Below, piece after piece: positions 1 through 10,200 of a stretch of 64,000 nucleotides of DNA; the stretch's first letter is position 1; each line of letters begins with the position of its first letter. The stretch comes from Mesaphorura yosii (Eukaryota; Arthropoda; Collembola; Poduromorpha; Tullbergiidae): positions 92,127 to 156,126 of the forward strand of contig WIXG01000185.1 in assembly GCA_009869945.1 (NCBI GenBank). The letters run 5' to 3'. A program made the translations under genes and the position numbers. Under the pieces are notes generated by a model, which worked only from the letters and a program-made list of their open reading frames with translations, had not been told where the DNA came from and searched no databases.

Positions 1-74
1 ATTATCGACACACAATGTTAATGAATACTTTTGAATAATGGGAAATCGGTCCAAAATATTTCTATAATTATCAG

Positions 75-1257
75 TGACCACAAGCAGATGCAAGAGATCA
101 AGCTCAACGACTTTGATTCGTTGAAGTCTGCTAAACTTTTTCATGACTCCTCGGTTACAATAATCATACACGGCTTCAGCACCAACTTCAGCGAGCCCAG
201 ATTGTCAACGCAAGTTTTGAAAAATGGTATAGTACTGATTATGATAGTGGTGGTATTCGACATGGGCATTAATTTAGAGCGTGCAATTTTCCTTCAGCCT
301 ATCTGCTCGGTGGCTACCCGAACATCATCGCCGTAGATTGGTACAAGCTGGCGCAATTGCCAAACGTTACGGGAGATTTGATTGAGCTCAAAAGCTATAC
401 ATTTGCCGTTGGAAATGTACCAAAAGTTGGACGGACGGTTGCCAAGTTCTGTCAATTCCTACTGAAAAGTCGTGCCGTATCAAGTCCGAGCCAGATTCAC
501 CTCGTTGGACACAGTTTGGGATCGCACGTGAGCGGAGTAGCGGGTTCAACCTTTAGGACACTTACGACTGGGGCTGGAACGGGAAATACGGCAATCGGAC
601 GCATCACAGGGTTGGATCCTGCCTTTCCAGAATACTACGAGAAATATGGCAACAAATCACGACGACTTGACAAAACCGATGCTCGATTCGTAGATGTGGT
701 TCATACGAATATTGGCATGCTGGGCTACCCTTTCCCTTGTGGACACGTGGACTTTTACGTGAATGGAGGCGGCCCCTTCCAGCCATATTGCCTGACTCCG
801 ATGCAAGGAGATCCGGATATTTTCTACAATGAGGGTCAGCCTGCACTTGTTCGTTAGTCTTTAGGCAGTCCAATACAATTCATAAAATAGTGAATTCTGC
901 CTGTATTAGCAATCACTGGCAGCTGCAGCCACAGAAGAGCGTACTGGTTTTTTGCCCAAACGATATCAAACGAAGACAAGTACTATGGATGCCAATGCCA
1001 GCAGCAAGTCCTCCAATCGAACGACACAACGACTCCGGTTGATTACAAGTGCAATCGAATTGCGACGGAGACCAGACTCTGTTTTCGGAAGACATTATTT
1101 GGCCAGTACGTGTCGGGCAAGTGAGTGTTGAGACAAGTCACAAGCCAGTAAGACGTTAAGGCAAATCCGTCAAGAGAATATATTTTGTGTTAACAGGGCT
1201 CGTGGATCTTACGATGTAGAAATTAGCCTAAAGAACCCGTCAAAGTACTACGAGTAA
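75..1257 (+). CDS. Pancreatic-type neutral lipase, 5' partial
   Basis: Secreted triacylglycerol/phospholipid lipase of the pancreatic lipase family; the 5' exons with signal peptide lie before the window. Exons by frame and splice sites: <75-226, 298-834, 911-1120, 1197-1257. The catalytic serine is in GHSLGSH (exon 2), the aspartate in GLDPAFPEY and the histidine in [11 protein letters not shown], so the triad is complete. After the core come [12 protein letters not shown] and a Cys-rich tail ending in KYYE; there is no C-terminal PLAT domain, unlike the minus-strand lipase at 12.5-16.3 kb. AATAAA follows at 1309-1314. The first exon start at 75 rests on an acceptor at 72-74 and on a stop codon just upstream in frame. 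The family call is firm; substrate preference (lipid or phospholipid) cannot be told. Confidence 0.9.
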
Positions 1258-1324
1258 TAGACCGGTTACACCTGTTCACAGATTTCCGCCTTGTAACTGC
1301 GAAATTGCAATAAATCTTGAGCAG

Positions 1325-1423
1325 CTAAACAGTTTCTTTGCCACCAGAAGTACAGAGGGACGCAATTCCAGCCACGACTAAAATGATTACAAGAGCGCAG
1401 ACGGCTGCCAAAAGTATTCCCAT
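1325..1423 (-). CDS. 32-residue single-span membrane microprotein A
   Basis: Short ORF (99 bases with TAG) running towards the lipase 3' end. It begins MGILLAAVCALVII, continues as an unbroken hydrophobic stretch to about residue 23, then a short polar tail ending KETV. The sequence before the start, agaaATGGG, matches that of the second 32-residue ORF at 3894-3992. Both have the same length, MG start, single predicted membrane helix and an acidic-Thr-aliphatic C-terminus. No AATAAA was found close downstream on this strand. I recognise no family; sarcolamban-like and other micropeptides are of similar size but not of similar sequence. Existence as a gene is supported mainly by resemblance to the second copy. 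Confidence 0.45.
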   Translation of the reverse strand: MGILLAAVCALVIILVVAGIASLCTSGGKETV

Positions 1424-2501
1424 TTCTGACCACGGCTTGTCAAATCCAAATGATAGGTGTTACGCAATCCGGAAAATAGAGAGTACAATGACCATTGACG
1501 ACGATAAATTGGATTCCTGCTTCTTGCTCCAACGTACCGTTTCTGTGTAACGTGGAACTGCGAATACGAGTTCGACTCACAATTTTATGCTAATTAGGTC
1601 GTTGAGCTAAAAGACCACTCATGAATCGTAACATTGCATAATTTCTGCTAATTGCTGATTTTCTGCTCTTCTATTCAAACGATTAATTGCTCGTTAATTT
1701 CTAGTTACTGTCAATACACTGGCTGAGTGTACATGGCCATCGAGCCATGCAACGCCAGGAGGAGACTCCACTTCACACTAATTAAAACAAATTTTATTCT
1801 CGTTAGAAGTGTTGTAAGTCAATAAGCATAACATTTGTTTTCTGAGACAGTAAATTGTTTAATATGACATGAAGAGATAAGTGTAATACACTCTTAATCT
1901 AAACACAAGTTAAAATTAATTAATCTATGGCTTGACTTAAACCCTGGGTTTTTGCTGCGTAGTGAAGGACTGCGGGGGCGGTGGAAATCAAAAACATGGA
2001 CTGATGAACGGCACACGAGTGAACTGACGATTGAGCACCTTTGAAAGAAAACGAAATTAGTTAAAAGTCAAGTCATGGGCCTTTTAGCATTAATCTCTGC
2101 AAGGTATTGTTTGGGATTTGGATACAATAAACCAAACGCAATCGCCCGTGCTAATGGCCTCCGTTGTTTGTGAAAAGCGTATCATTGTCTACTTCATGGA
2201 ATTGTCCTCGCCCTTCAATAAACTCCAATTCCATTTGCGAAGGTATTTCCAGCAGTATCTAACCACAACTATCAGCACGTATCTGTTTGACCTCCTTTCC
2301 AAGACGAGACATTTCTTATTATTTGAAGTACTCTAACTCTTAGCATTTATCCTCAAGTTCATCTTTGTTGGTTTGGGCGCCAGATAAGGTGTCCGTCATT
2401 AGAATAATAAATGTGTGGGATATTTCTCACGAAGGGCTTACAAAGGAATTGGAATCTCATCAAGAAAGACGTGGCCACCTGAAATTGAATTCATCTCAAT
2501 C
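1424..2501. other. Non-coding stretch between microprotein A and defensin-like gene
   Basis: AT-rich sequence. A possible 5' UTR intron of microprotein A lies at its left edge on the minus strand (candidate acceptors end in cag just before the ATG). The short ORFs here have no codon bias, domain or splice context I could support. The right end should hold the promoter of the defensin-like gene, but I see no clear TATA box. Confidence 0.5.
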
Positions 2502-3547
2502 ATGAAGTCGGTGCAAATGTATTTTCCACTTGCCGTCATTCTGTACGGATGTTTCAGTGTTGTTACAATTGGTAAGTCTTTAGGCTATTAAGCTAGGCCA
2601 AGATGAATTCTTTTTCATTTGATCTTGGCCCGAGGTGCCGAATTAACTTGTCTATTTTCATAGTGGATCAAGCCAACGGGTACTTTGCCAGAGCCTTGCC
2701 CGGAATCAAATGTATTCATAGCTACCCGGAGGGGAAATTGGCCTGCGATGACGGCAACTGCAATTTCAATGACCCAGACAACGTTTTTAAGCTGGCCTGC
2801 AACACTGATTGTAAAGCCCAACATGGGAGTACGCACGGGTATTGCCTAGAGTCAGACATTTGCAACTGTGGCCCACCAGTCTACGGTAAGTTTGCTCAGA
2901 AACTCCGCTAACCTAAATTATGGACATTACCACGGTCGCTTGACTTATCTGATACGGTTGAATCAGGCGCAAAAATATTTTCTCCATTTCTTCAATTTCT
3001 TGGGTTTCCAAGCAAAGAGGATTAAATGGTGGAGGTGGTTAAATTTTTCATTGAGAATTCCCCTTGCTTGTTAAAAATTTTTAACCAGCCCAAAAACGAA
3101 ACAAACATTTTTTTCTTCAGCATGACTCAACCGTATCAATAAATTGGTCCTACCAACCTTGGACATTACATTGAATTGAGACATGTTATGTTGCACAATC
3201 AACAGGCAAGATACCGATGCCTCTACAATGCATCAACATTTCGCAGGCAGAGCTCTACCAAACTATCTGTGAAGAAGATTGCAAATGTACACACAACAAA
3301 ATCGGAGGAGGATGCAACTTTTGGACAAAGGCATGCGAATGCGGACCAACTAACCAGAAACCCGTAAGAACATAAAGTCAATTAGTAAGGAATATGTGAC
3401 AAGGACACATGCGGAACGAAATTCTCGTTATTTTGTGATTGACAGACCCTTGACTGCCCGTACACGACTGCTAATGATTACTTCAAGAAGTTAATAGAGA
3501 GATACACCAGCCTGGGATTGCCAGTCTTGAAAATTCTGTCAGGCTAA
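2502..3547 (+). CDS. Secreted two-domain defensin-like Cys-rich protein
   Basis: Exons 2502-2571, 2664-2885, 3206-3363, 3446-3547; all phases join. Residues 1-23 are a signal peptide (MKSVQMYFPLAVILYGCF). Two Cys-rich modules follow. The first ends CNTDCKAQHGSTHGYCLES then CNC; the second ends CEEDCKCTHNKIGGGCNFW then CEC. Both show C-x3-C, a Gly-rich turn, C, and C-x-C, the cysteine-stabilised alpha-beta (CS-alpha-beta) signature of invertebrate defensins. A C-terminal tail with one more Cys (LDCPYTTANDYF) closes the protein. AATAAA lies at 3599-3604. Fold assignment rests on Cys spacing only; a role as antimicrobial peptide, signalling peptide or structural protein is open. Two defensin-type modules in one chain separated by an intron suggest internal duplication. 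Confidence 0.7.
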
Positions 3548-3893
3548 TCACATTTCTCAACGATTGATTCCGTAAAGAAATCTTTGAAATCATTATCTAA
3601 TAAATCTTGTGGTGAAAGAAAGCGGATGTTTCTTGCTTGCGTTAATTATCGTGTTCTATGCCCGTATTTATTAACTCTTTTGCTGACTCATGTAGCATAA
3701 TTATGCGAGACTAGCAAACCGGGAAAACATTAGCACAAAAACTAGCCACAATTATCAAATAGGAATTTAGTATCAATCAGTCATCTGAACAATAAACAGC
3801 CATATCTTTGGTAAGCTTGCATTCACGTTACTTTCTAGGCTGAATTCTTGAGTCAAACGTTAATTTTCCCATATAGGTTTCAAGTCAATAGAA

Positions 3894-3992
3894 ATGGGGG
3901 TTTGGCTAGTCTTGCTGATCTCAATTTGTGTGCTTGGAGTCGCGTTGGCGTTCCTATCTTGCTTGACTACACACCGTGCTGAAACTTTGTAA
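3894..3992 (+). CDS. 32-residue single-span membrane microprotein B
   Basis: A compact complete-looking gene: 5' UTR intron 3811-3876 (gtaagc...atatag), ATG at 3894, TAA at 3990-3992, AATAAA at 4006-4011. The product starts MGVWLVLLISICVLGV, is hydrophobic to about residue 24 and ends RAETL. It shares length, MG start, a single predicted helix and the Glu-Thr-aliphatic end with microprotein A at 1325-1423. The acidic residue at position -2 with an aliphatic last residue would fit a class III PDZ ligand, which is inference. The intron and polyA signal tightly around so short an ORF argue that it is translated. No known family recognised. Confidence 0.6.
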   Translation: MGVWLVLLISICVLGVALAFLSCLTTHRAETL

Positions 3993-4209
3993 ATTATTAA
4001 TCTGAAATAAATTCATATGTAGAAGAAGTCGACAGTGAGTCAGTTGAGAGTCACTAAACTTGTCGTTTAGAAATGAAGAATATGTTCTGAAGTACATGAA
4101 GTTAACTCCAATCTATACAACGACAGCAGCAGAGACGGACAAGCAATAACTAAATTCAGAATTGGAAATAAAACCCATGAACGATCAAAGGGCCAATGGA
4201 CACTGACCT

Positions 4210-4812
4210 TTAACGACGACGACCGCGCCTCCCGCTGCAACCGCGTTCTTTGCCGCTAACTTTACGCTTGATATTTTCTCGATATTCAGCTATCTTCTGT
4301 TTATAGTTCGTCACTTCATGTCCCTCAAAACCCTCGATAGTGCTGAACACGTTCTCCCGAAAAATCAATTTGCCAGACAATAATTCGATAGCTTCTTTGG
4401 CCGCACCTTCAGGTTCCAAGCATAAGACTACGGATGTGTCTTCGCGTTGAAAGTCCACAAAGGCAATCTGAATCGAAAATGCGCATGTAACTGTGTATGT
4501 TTTGCTTTTGAAAATTAATGGGTGGTTACACTGCTGCTGTTTATTTTACCTTGAGTTTTTCTTCCGGCACCGCCGCATACCACTTTTCCTGCAGAAGAAT
4601 CTCCATGGAATTGTAGTCACTTTAGCAAGAACATCTTTTAATAACTCCACGGCGTTCTTTTCATCTTCCGGTTTGGGATCCTCTTTGGGATGTTCGGCAT
4701 TAGGCACTCTGGGTTATCATTGCGCATTGCGTACTTCTTTTCGACCTTTAGCGTCTTCTCTTCCTGGTAGTGCGTCTGGAGAATTCAAGTCTAAAGCTTT
4801 CAGTGATCTAAG
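4210..4812 (-). pseudogene. La-type RNA-binding protein (xRRM) remnant
   Basis: On the minus strand 4210-4474 reads IAFVDFQREDTSVVLC, AAKEAIELLSGKL, YKQKIAEYRENIKRK and a basic Gly/Arg tail. This is the C-terminal xRRM of La/LARP proteins (compare the usual I-x-F-V-D-F RNP-like strand and the KK-I-E-D helix). A plausible intron separates it from 4551-4812. There the reading switches frame between LLKDVLAKV and EILLQEKWYAAVPEEKLK and meets TGA TAA near 4711-4716. No La motif, RRM1 or start codon is found upstream. I read it as a decayed or partial copy; a functional gene with an exon structure I failed to resolve remains possible. Confidence 0.45.
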
Positions 4813-4852
4813 TAAGTTTGGGATTATACAAGACAGCTGTTTCTTATTTCAG

Positions 4853-5114
4853 GCAAGAATCGGCTTGAGCATCAGCGAAGAAGACGGGAGATGGAGACGA
4901 ACTATGTCGCTTCTTCGGAGCTTGAACAGAATTAGTGAAGAAGAAATGGTTGCACCCGACGCATACCGCCAGTCAGTTTACGGCGGTCAGCCTGGCGACG
5001 CGGGTGGGACTGGTTCTGTCGCTCCTGCTAGCAAAGCAATCGAAGAGCCACTGAAGGAGGCTGACCTTGTTAACATCAATCCGGAGCTGTCCAGCAACGA
5101 GTCAAAGAGGATGA
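4853..5114 (+). other. Coding-like block of unknown identity
   Basis: An open block bounded by a fair acceptor (ttatttcag before 4853) and a donor at 5115 (GAAGAG-G-gtaagg). It contains an ATG at 4903 (MSLLRSLNRISEEEMVAP) and ends ELSSNESKRMKKQYEE. Codon use looks coding, but no domain is recognisable and no following exon is clear; the next acceptor (before 5385) leads into only 13 residues. It overlaps the opposite-strand La remnant region at its left. It may be an orphan exon in this gene graveyard rather than a working gene. Confidence 0.25.
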
Positions 5115-5435
5115 AGAAGCAGTATGAAGAGGGTAAGGCGACTGCAGTGCATCAGCCATGTTTAATGCCGAGAATTAGCCTTGTGAATCAGTTTATTTTA
5201 TTTTGTTTCTGAGTTATCTGTACGCTTATGCTGTCTAAAGTATCTCTTTTGTTTCTTGACATTGGTCTTATTCCAAACAAAATCATAAATAAAAGGCGTT
5301 TAATAAATTTGTACTGTTGACCGGACTCGCATCTTGTCTAAGTATTGTACGTAAGTAGATTTATTTATCACTTTCATTTCAGGATTTAGAATACGACTTT
5401 CATTTAATAATTTTACGAATTGAATTTGTCGACCA

Positions 5436-5609
5436 TAACTCGCAAGGTCAACGACAGCAATAACTAAATGGTCCGGAGCAGGTGTCACAAGAAGTATTTA
5501 TGACTCCCATCGAGCCATCAACAAAGGAGTCATGAAATATTTGTCGAAAGAACCGATCTCAGTTTTAGACAGTTGAAATGTTGGATTTTCGGCAACCGCC
5601 GGCAGTAAG
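5436..5609 (+). pseudogene. Broken copy of exon 13 of the downstream CLCA-kinase gene
   Basis: From about 5436 to 5609 the sequence follows 10836-11010 (exon 13 and its donor) with many substitutions: cgcaaggtcaacgacagcaa is identical, followed by recognisable gagcaggtg, tcccatcgagcca and ttggattttcg blocks. The frame is broken by taa soon after the identical segment. Only this exon and the start of the following intron seem copied. It marks a past partial duplication of the receptor gene whose intact copy starts 1.7 kb downstream. Confidence 0.8.
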
Positions 5610-5850
5610 TGCGAAATCTACGAAGGTAACAACCATCTCATGATAGAGAACAAGTTATTATAAAATGACTGTTGGGTGAAATAAAGGTGAAGATCATGAC
5701 CATTCCATCATTAAACAAGGTATCGCCATTAGAGTGGCGTGAATGGTGTCATTGCCAAGTGATAAGAACTGATATGAACTATATGTAAATAAAGAGCGTA
5801 TCCTCGACTCGATACTTTTGAATTTAGTATCTAATTGGATCTGACAGACG

Positions 5851-6960
5851 ATGGTTCGCCCCGCGGGGAGTTTTAACATGGTGTCGAAATTGACAATCCT
5901 AATCCATTGCCTTGCGATTACATTCGAGATAGGCCTGGCCACATCCACAAGCAGCTCGGTCTATTCAGTGAGTTCAACAAATGTCCGTTCGATTTATTCT
6001 TTAACTAAACTCGTTCATCTACTTAGGAAAACTCTTGTGACCCGAACCTCGAAGACGCCAAACAGAACACCACGACTGATCCACGCCGTGCAGACTCGAA
6101 GTACTGCGTGATGTACGGAATTTGCGACAATGAGGCAGGCTTGCCTTGTGAAAAACATAACTTCCCACCATCGTTGTTATATGGATCTCAAGCTGGTCGC
6201 TTTTGCTCCGAAATCCTGACGGATCCCTGGTCGTCTGAAGTATGCTGCGACGAAAATCAAACCGATAAGCTGACACAATTGCTCTACATGCCGGAGAGTT
6301 TGCTTGGCAAATGTCCGTCCTGCTTCAATAATCTTGTCCGTACCCTCTGCCTCATTTCCTGCTCCGCAAACCAGTCGCAATGGATGCAAGTAAGAACCAT
6401 ATCCGGTTCGGCCGTGGAGGGTGTCGCCGTATACATTTCTCCAGAGTATGCCAATGAAGTGTACGAAAGCTGCAAAGACGTCAATCTCGTCGTAACAGGA
6501 AAGCCCATGACGGACCATTTATGCGGACGAAATGAGAACTCGTCTACCTGCAATGCAGAAAAGTGGTTCACGTGGATTGGAAACCCAACAAATGGACTCA
6601 CACACTTTCAGATTGATTTCGAGTTTGGAACCGTGCCTGGAGGCATGACACTATTCAGTGACCAGTATTCAAAGTGTTTTCAGGCTCCCAATGTAAGACA
6701 ATAATTCTCCTAGAACGACAGTTTAATTTCTGATTGTAATTTTTGCGTAGAGTCAGACGAAAGCATGCGCATGTGCCGACTGTCCAGGCAGCTGCTTTGA
6801 AACTACGGAGCCGACAACTGAGTCAGATTCGACTGAGTCCACCGAGGATTCAGAGTCTTCAGGCACTGACGTCATGTGGAAACGAACGCACACCGTCACC
6901 GTCATCGTCACTCTGTGTCTTGTTGGTTTGACAGTGTTCGTGAAATATTTGTTTGAATGA
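5851..6960 (+). CDS. NPC1 N-terminal-domain-only protein with C-terminal membrane anchor
   Basis: Exons 5851-5967, 6027-6692, 6751-6960; 330 residues. A signal peptide (better from the second Met, MVSKLTILIHCLAITFEIG) precedes a complete NPC1 sterol-binding N-terminal domain: CVMYGICDN, CPSCFNNLVRTLCLISCS and the closing CACADCPGSC correspond to conserved blocks of that domain. A Thr/Ser/Glu linker (about residues 276-300), one hydrophobic helix and KYLFE then stop. Full NPC1 has about 1,280 residues with 13 membrane spans and a sterol-sensing domain; none of that follows, and AATAAA is at 6989-6994. By family knowledge the domain binds the sterol 3-hydroxyl end; here it would sit on the lumenal or outer face of a membrane. 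Sterol capture or lipid uptake is inferred. Confidence 0.88.
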
Positions 6961-7187
6961 ACAATGCCCAGTACAAATCATTGGCACGAATAAAATACTT
7001 TTAGCGGATTGATCACTTTGTGTATTCAGCGTGCAAAGTGCAAAGTATCAAATCAAGTGCTGATAAGAATACTATCAGATAAATTCTGAAAGTGTTTTGC
7101 TTGTGAACATGTTCGCAAATTTACAACATCAGATTTCAATTAGACAGACATCCGAACAGACTTACATCCGTGAGAAGTCGCATATCT

Positions 7188-7193
7188 TATATA
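7188..7193 (+). promoter_or_regulatory. TATA box of CLCA-kinase gene
   Basis: tatata within cttatatacgc, 83 bases before the ATG at 7271. This leaves about 50 bases of 5' leader if transcription starts 25-30 bases downstream. Confidence 0.5.
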
Positions 7194-7270
7194 CGCTTGA
7201 GTTCGCTCTGTTCATCCAAAGTGCAAATACCTAGACCGTGGCCTTCACTCAACTGGAGAAGGCGATCAAA

Positions 7271-10200
7271 ATGAAAGAATGCTGGGCGGAGTCCGTACGT
7301 GTGTGCCTGTGCATCGTCTTCCTCACGACAAGTTCAACCTGTGTGATATTGGACCAAGGTGGAGGATACCATGTTACCATCGGCATTGACAAGAATGCTA
7401 GTGAACAAGTCAAGGAGCCTCGTGACTACGTTGACAATCTCAAGGTGAGTAATTAGAAAAAAATATCACTGCTACTTGACTTGAACGCTTTCCCAAATCA
7501 TTAATCATTTTGGTTCAATATATAGCGCATTCTTAAAGACTTCTCCAATGCGCTTTGGATATCCACAAATACGCGTTTTCATGTCAAGTCTGCCCACATC
7601 GCAGTTCCAGAATCCTGGGCCAAGGACCTTGGCGCAAAGGATGCAGCCTCGTAAGTTGACAGGAAGCGAATTATTCGTCTTAACAGAACTATCACCGATA
7701 CTCATGTGGTCGTCTCTAATCTAAACGCTTCATTGGTATCAGAGTCTCTTACAACACTGCCGACATTGTGATTTCGCAATCCACCAGCGTTCCTCACACC
7801 GAAATCTATTACCCTTGTGGCAAGGCTGGGCTCAGAATCCACCTGCCTATTGAGTTCATTGACTCCAATGATCACCTAATGTATGGACCACAAGGCATGT
7901 TTCAGTGACGTTATAAGTTACGAGTTTCAGTTTCTACTTAGAATTCTTTTACATAGCAAAGGGCCTGCTGAATCTGTGGCTACGATATCGGTTTGGTATT
8001 TGGGAGGAGCACGGATACCCGGGCCATACACTCACGCCTTACGTTTATCAAGCCAATTCTGTGGACCATTCTCCATGGGAGCTTACAAGCTGCAACAATA
8101 GTCGTCTCTACGGAGAATTTTTAAAACCGTGAGTTTCTGAGAACATTTTAACATGAGGGAATTGTCTAACCAAAAATTCCATAGAGTCACATTTGTTTCA
8201 GGATTATTGCAAATGAGAATGATCAAACTTCACGAAATGAAACTTGCAGCATAGACGGAACGGCCTTTATGGACAAAGCATGCCGATTCCATCCGGACGA
8301 AGAGAGTTGGAATAACGCGACTTCGTCCATCATGAACTTTCACTGGTTGGACTCGGTTGTTGCATTGTGTGACAACGACACTCACAATAAGTATGTACCC
8401 AGTCGACAGAATCTGTTCTGCGACCATCGAAGTGCTTGGGAAGTCATCCGCTCCAGTTTGGACTTCAAGACCCTGGAAAAACCACAAGATGCTGAAAACA
8501 TTCCTCACCAGTTGCCGGCGATCGGGTTCAATGTCGTAACCGAGAACAAAAAGCCACTATTTTACATTTTGCTGGACAGTGGGTCGCCGTACGTATTGGT
8601 AACCATTCTTTGTAGTACACTACGAACCCCACTCAGATTGTGTCGATGCAGGGGACGAATTCATTTTCTCAGGTTAATAGCACGATGTACAAGGTGTGGC
8701 AGGAGGAGCTCACGCACATGATCAAGCAAGTCGATCCCAACGTCATCGGTAAATTTGTGACATATCCGGTTGCTCTTCCTGCTTTCGGCATTATCCAAAC
8801 AGAATTAGAAGAAAGAGTGGGTTGGATGAGAATGGACTCAGAGGCAAAGGACCGATTTATTAAGTAAGTCGAAAAAGTGGTATTGTGACTAGGAAGCTGT
8901 TCTCATTTTTACTACTAGAGCTCTAGATTTTCGAAATGGGTCGAATCCTGTCCAGTACGACTTTCGAGTGGCTCTCGCGGAATCTCTGGAAGAATTGAAA
9001 GAACGCAATCATCCACACGGTACTGTTCTCTTGATGTTGCGAGTCGATGATTTCTTCATCGGAGGTGAGGCACTGTTGACTTCCGCTTCATTGCACTCGA
9101 GCCTGCTTGCAGTTGCGATCTTAAAGGGAGAACTTTGTTTAAATAATAGGTATGTCAACTGCATTTGAGGAAGATTTCATCGTCGACCTGAAAATGTACG
9201 GCATCCAGTTGTTCGAGGTTCAAGTTCAGCGAAGAAAGATGGACATGTGGCACAATCCGAGGCTGGAATACATGGCACTCGAATCTGGAGGCATCAGCAA
9301 GCTTTTTGAAATCGAGTACGAGGAAGGCGATTCTGCCGCAAGCGGAGAAGCTGCCCGTCAAAACTTGACTGAAGTTGTGAACTCTGTTCTGAATGCACTG
9401 GAGAATAGAATCCCGAAGCACAGACAGTTTAGTTTGGTGGGTTGGAAAGAGTGAAGCTGTAAATAGTTAAGAATCTATTCTTAATACTTCGTCTTGTTAG
9501 ATCTACAGGGGAGCCCTGCAGCACATGGAAAATAATCATCTTCTGATTCCAAAACGAGAGGATATAGAACTGCTTCATGTTTACGTAACTTCTCTTGAGT
9601 ACAACGTCGATTACATTCGGTTTCAATTGCCTGATGCAGAGGGCCCATTCAAGAGTAGACCGCAATGGGGAACAGATACCGAAAACGATTGGAGACTTGG
9701 CTTCACGTATTCGAAAGTCTTCAACGTTTCGACGATGCAGGTGAGCTATTGGCCTTCATTCGTGATGTTGGCACGTCACTGACAACCATTTCAGAAATCA
9801 GTGAAACTTGTCAGGATTACGACTTCTGGGCGTGGGAACTTTACGTCATCATGACTGATCCTCAGTACCATGATGGCGAGAATGGAGCCATAATAGTTTA
9901 TGGATCGAATCCTGCGGGTCTTGCGACACCAAAACAGTCATCCCAAAATGTGAACGCAGAAATATCCACGTCTGCAGACTACAACAAGTATTTTTCATGT
10001 CTGAATGAAATGAATGCCGAGCCGTTGTCAATATTTGTCAAACTGACTGGAGAAAACGGACAGCCCATAATTATAAACACTGACGCTACTTCGACTGGTT
10101 TGGGAGATCAGATTGATGTGCAGAAGCAGCCCAAACTCGTTGTGCAGCTGGTCCATCAGTTGCGAGCCGACGACATGCTTGTAGCAATCTTGAATGACGG

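Noticed and set aside
1338-1550. 70-codon plus-strand ORF after the first lipase
   Set aside because: It is the antisense shadow of the minus-strand microprotein and has no domain or splice context.
2118-2336. 72-codon plus-strand ORF
   Set aside because: No signal peptide, coding bias or homology; AT-rich intergenic DNA.
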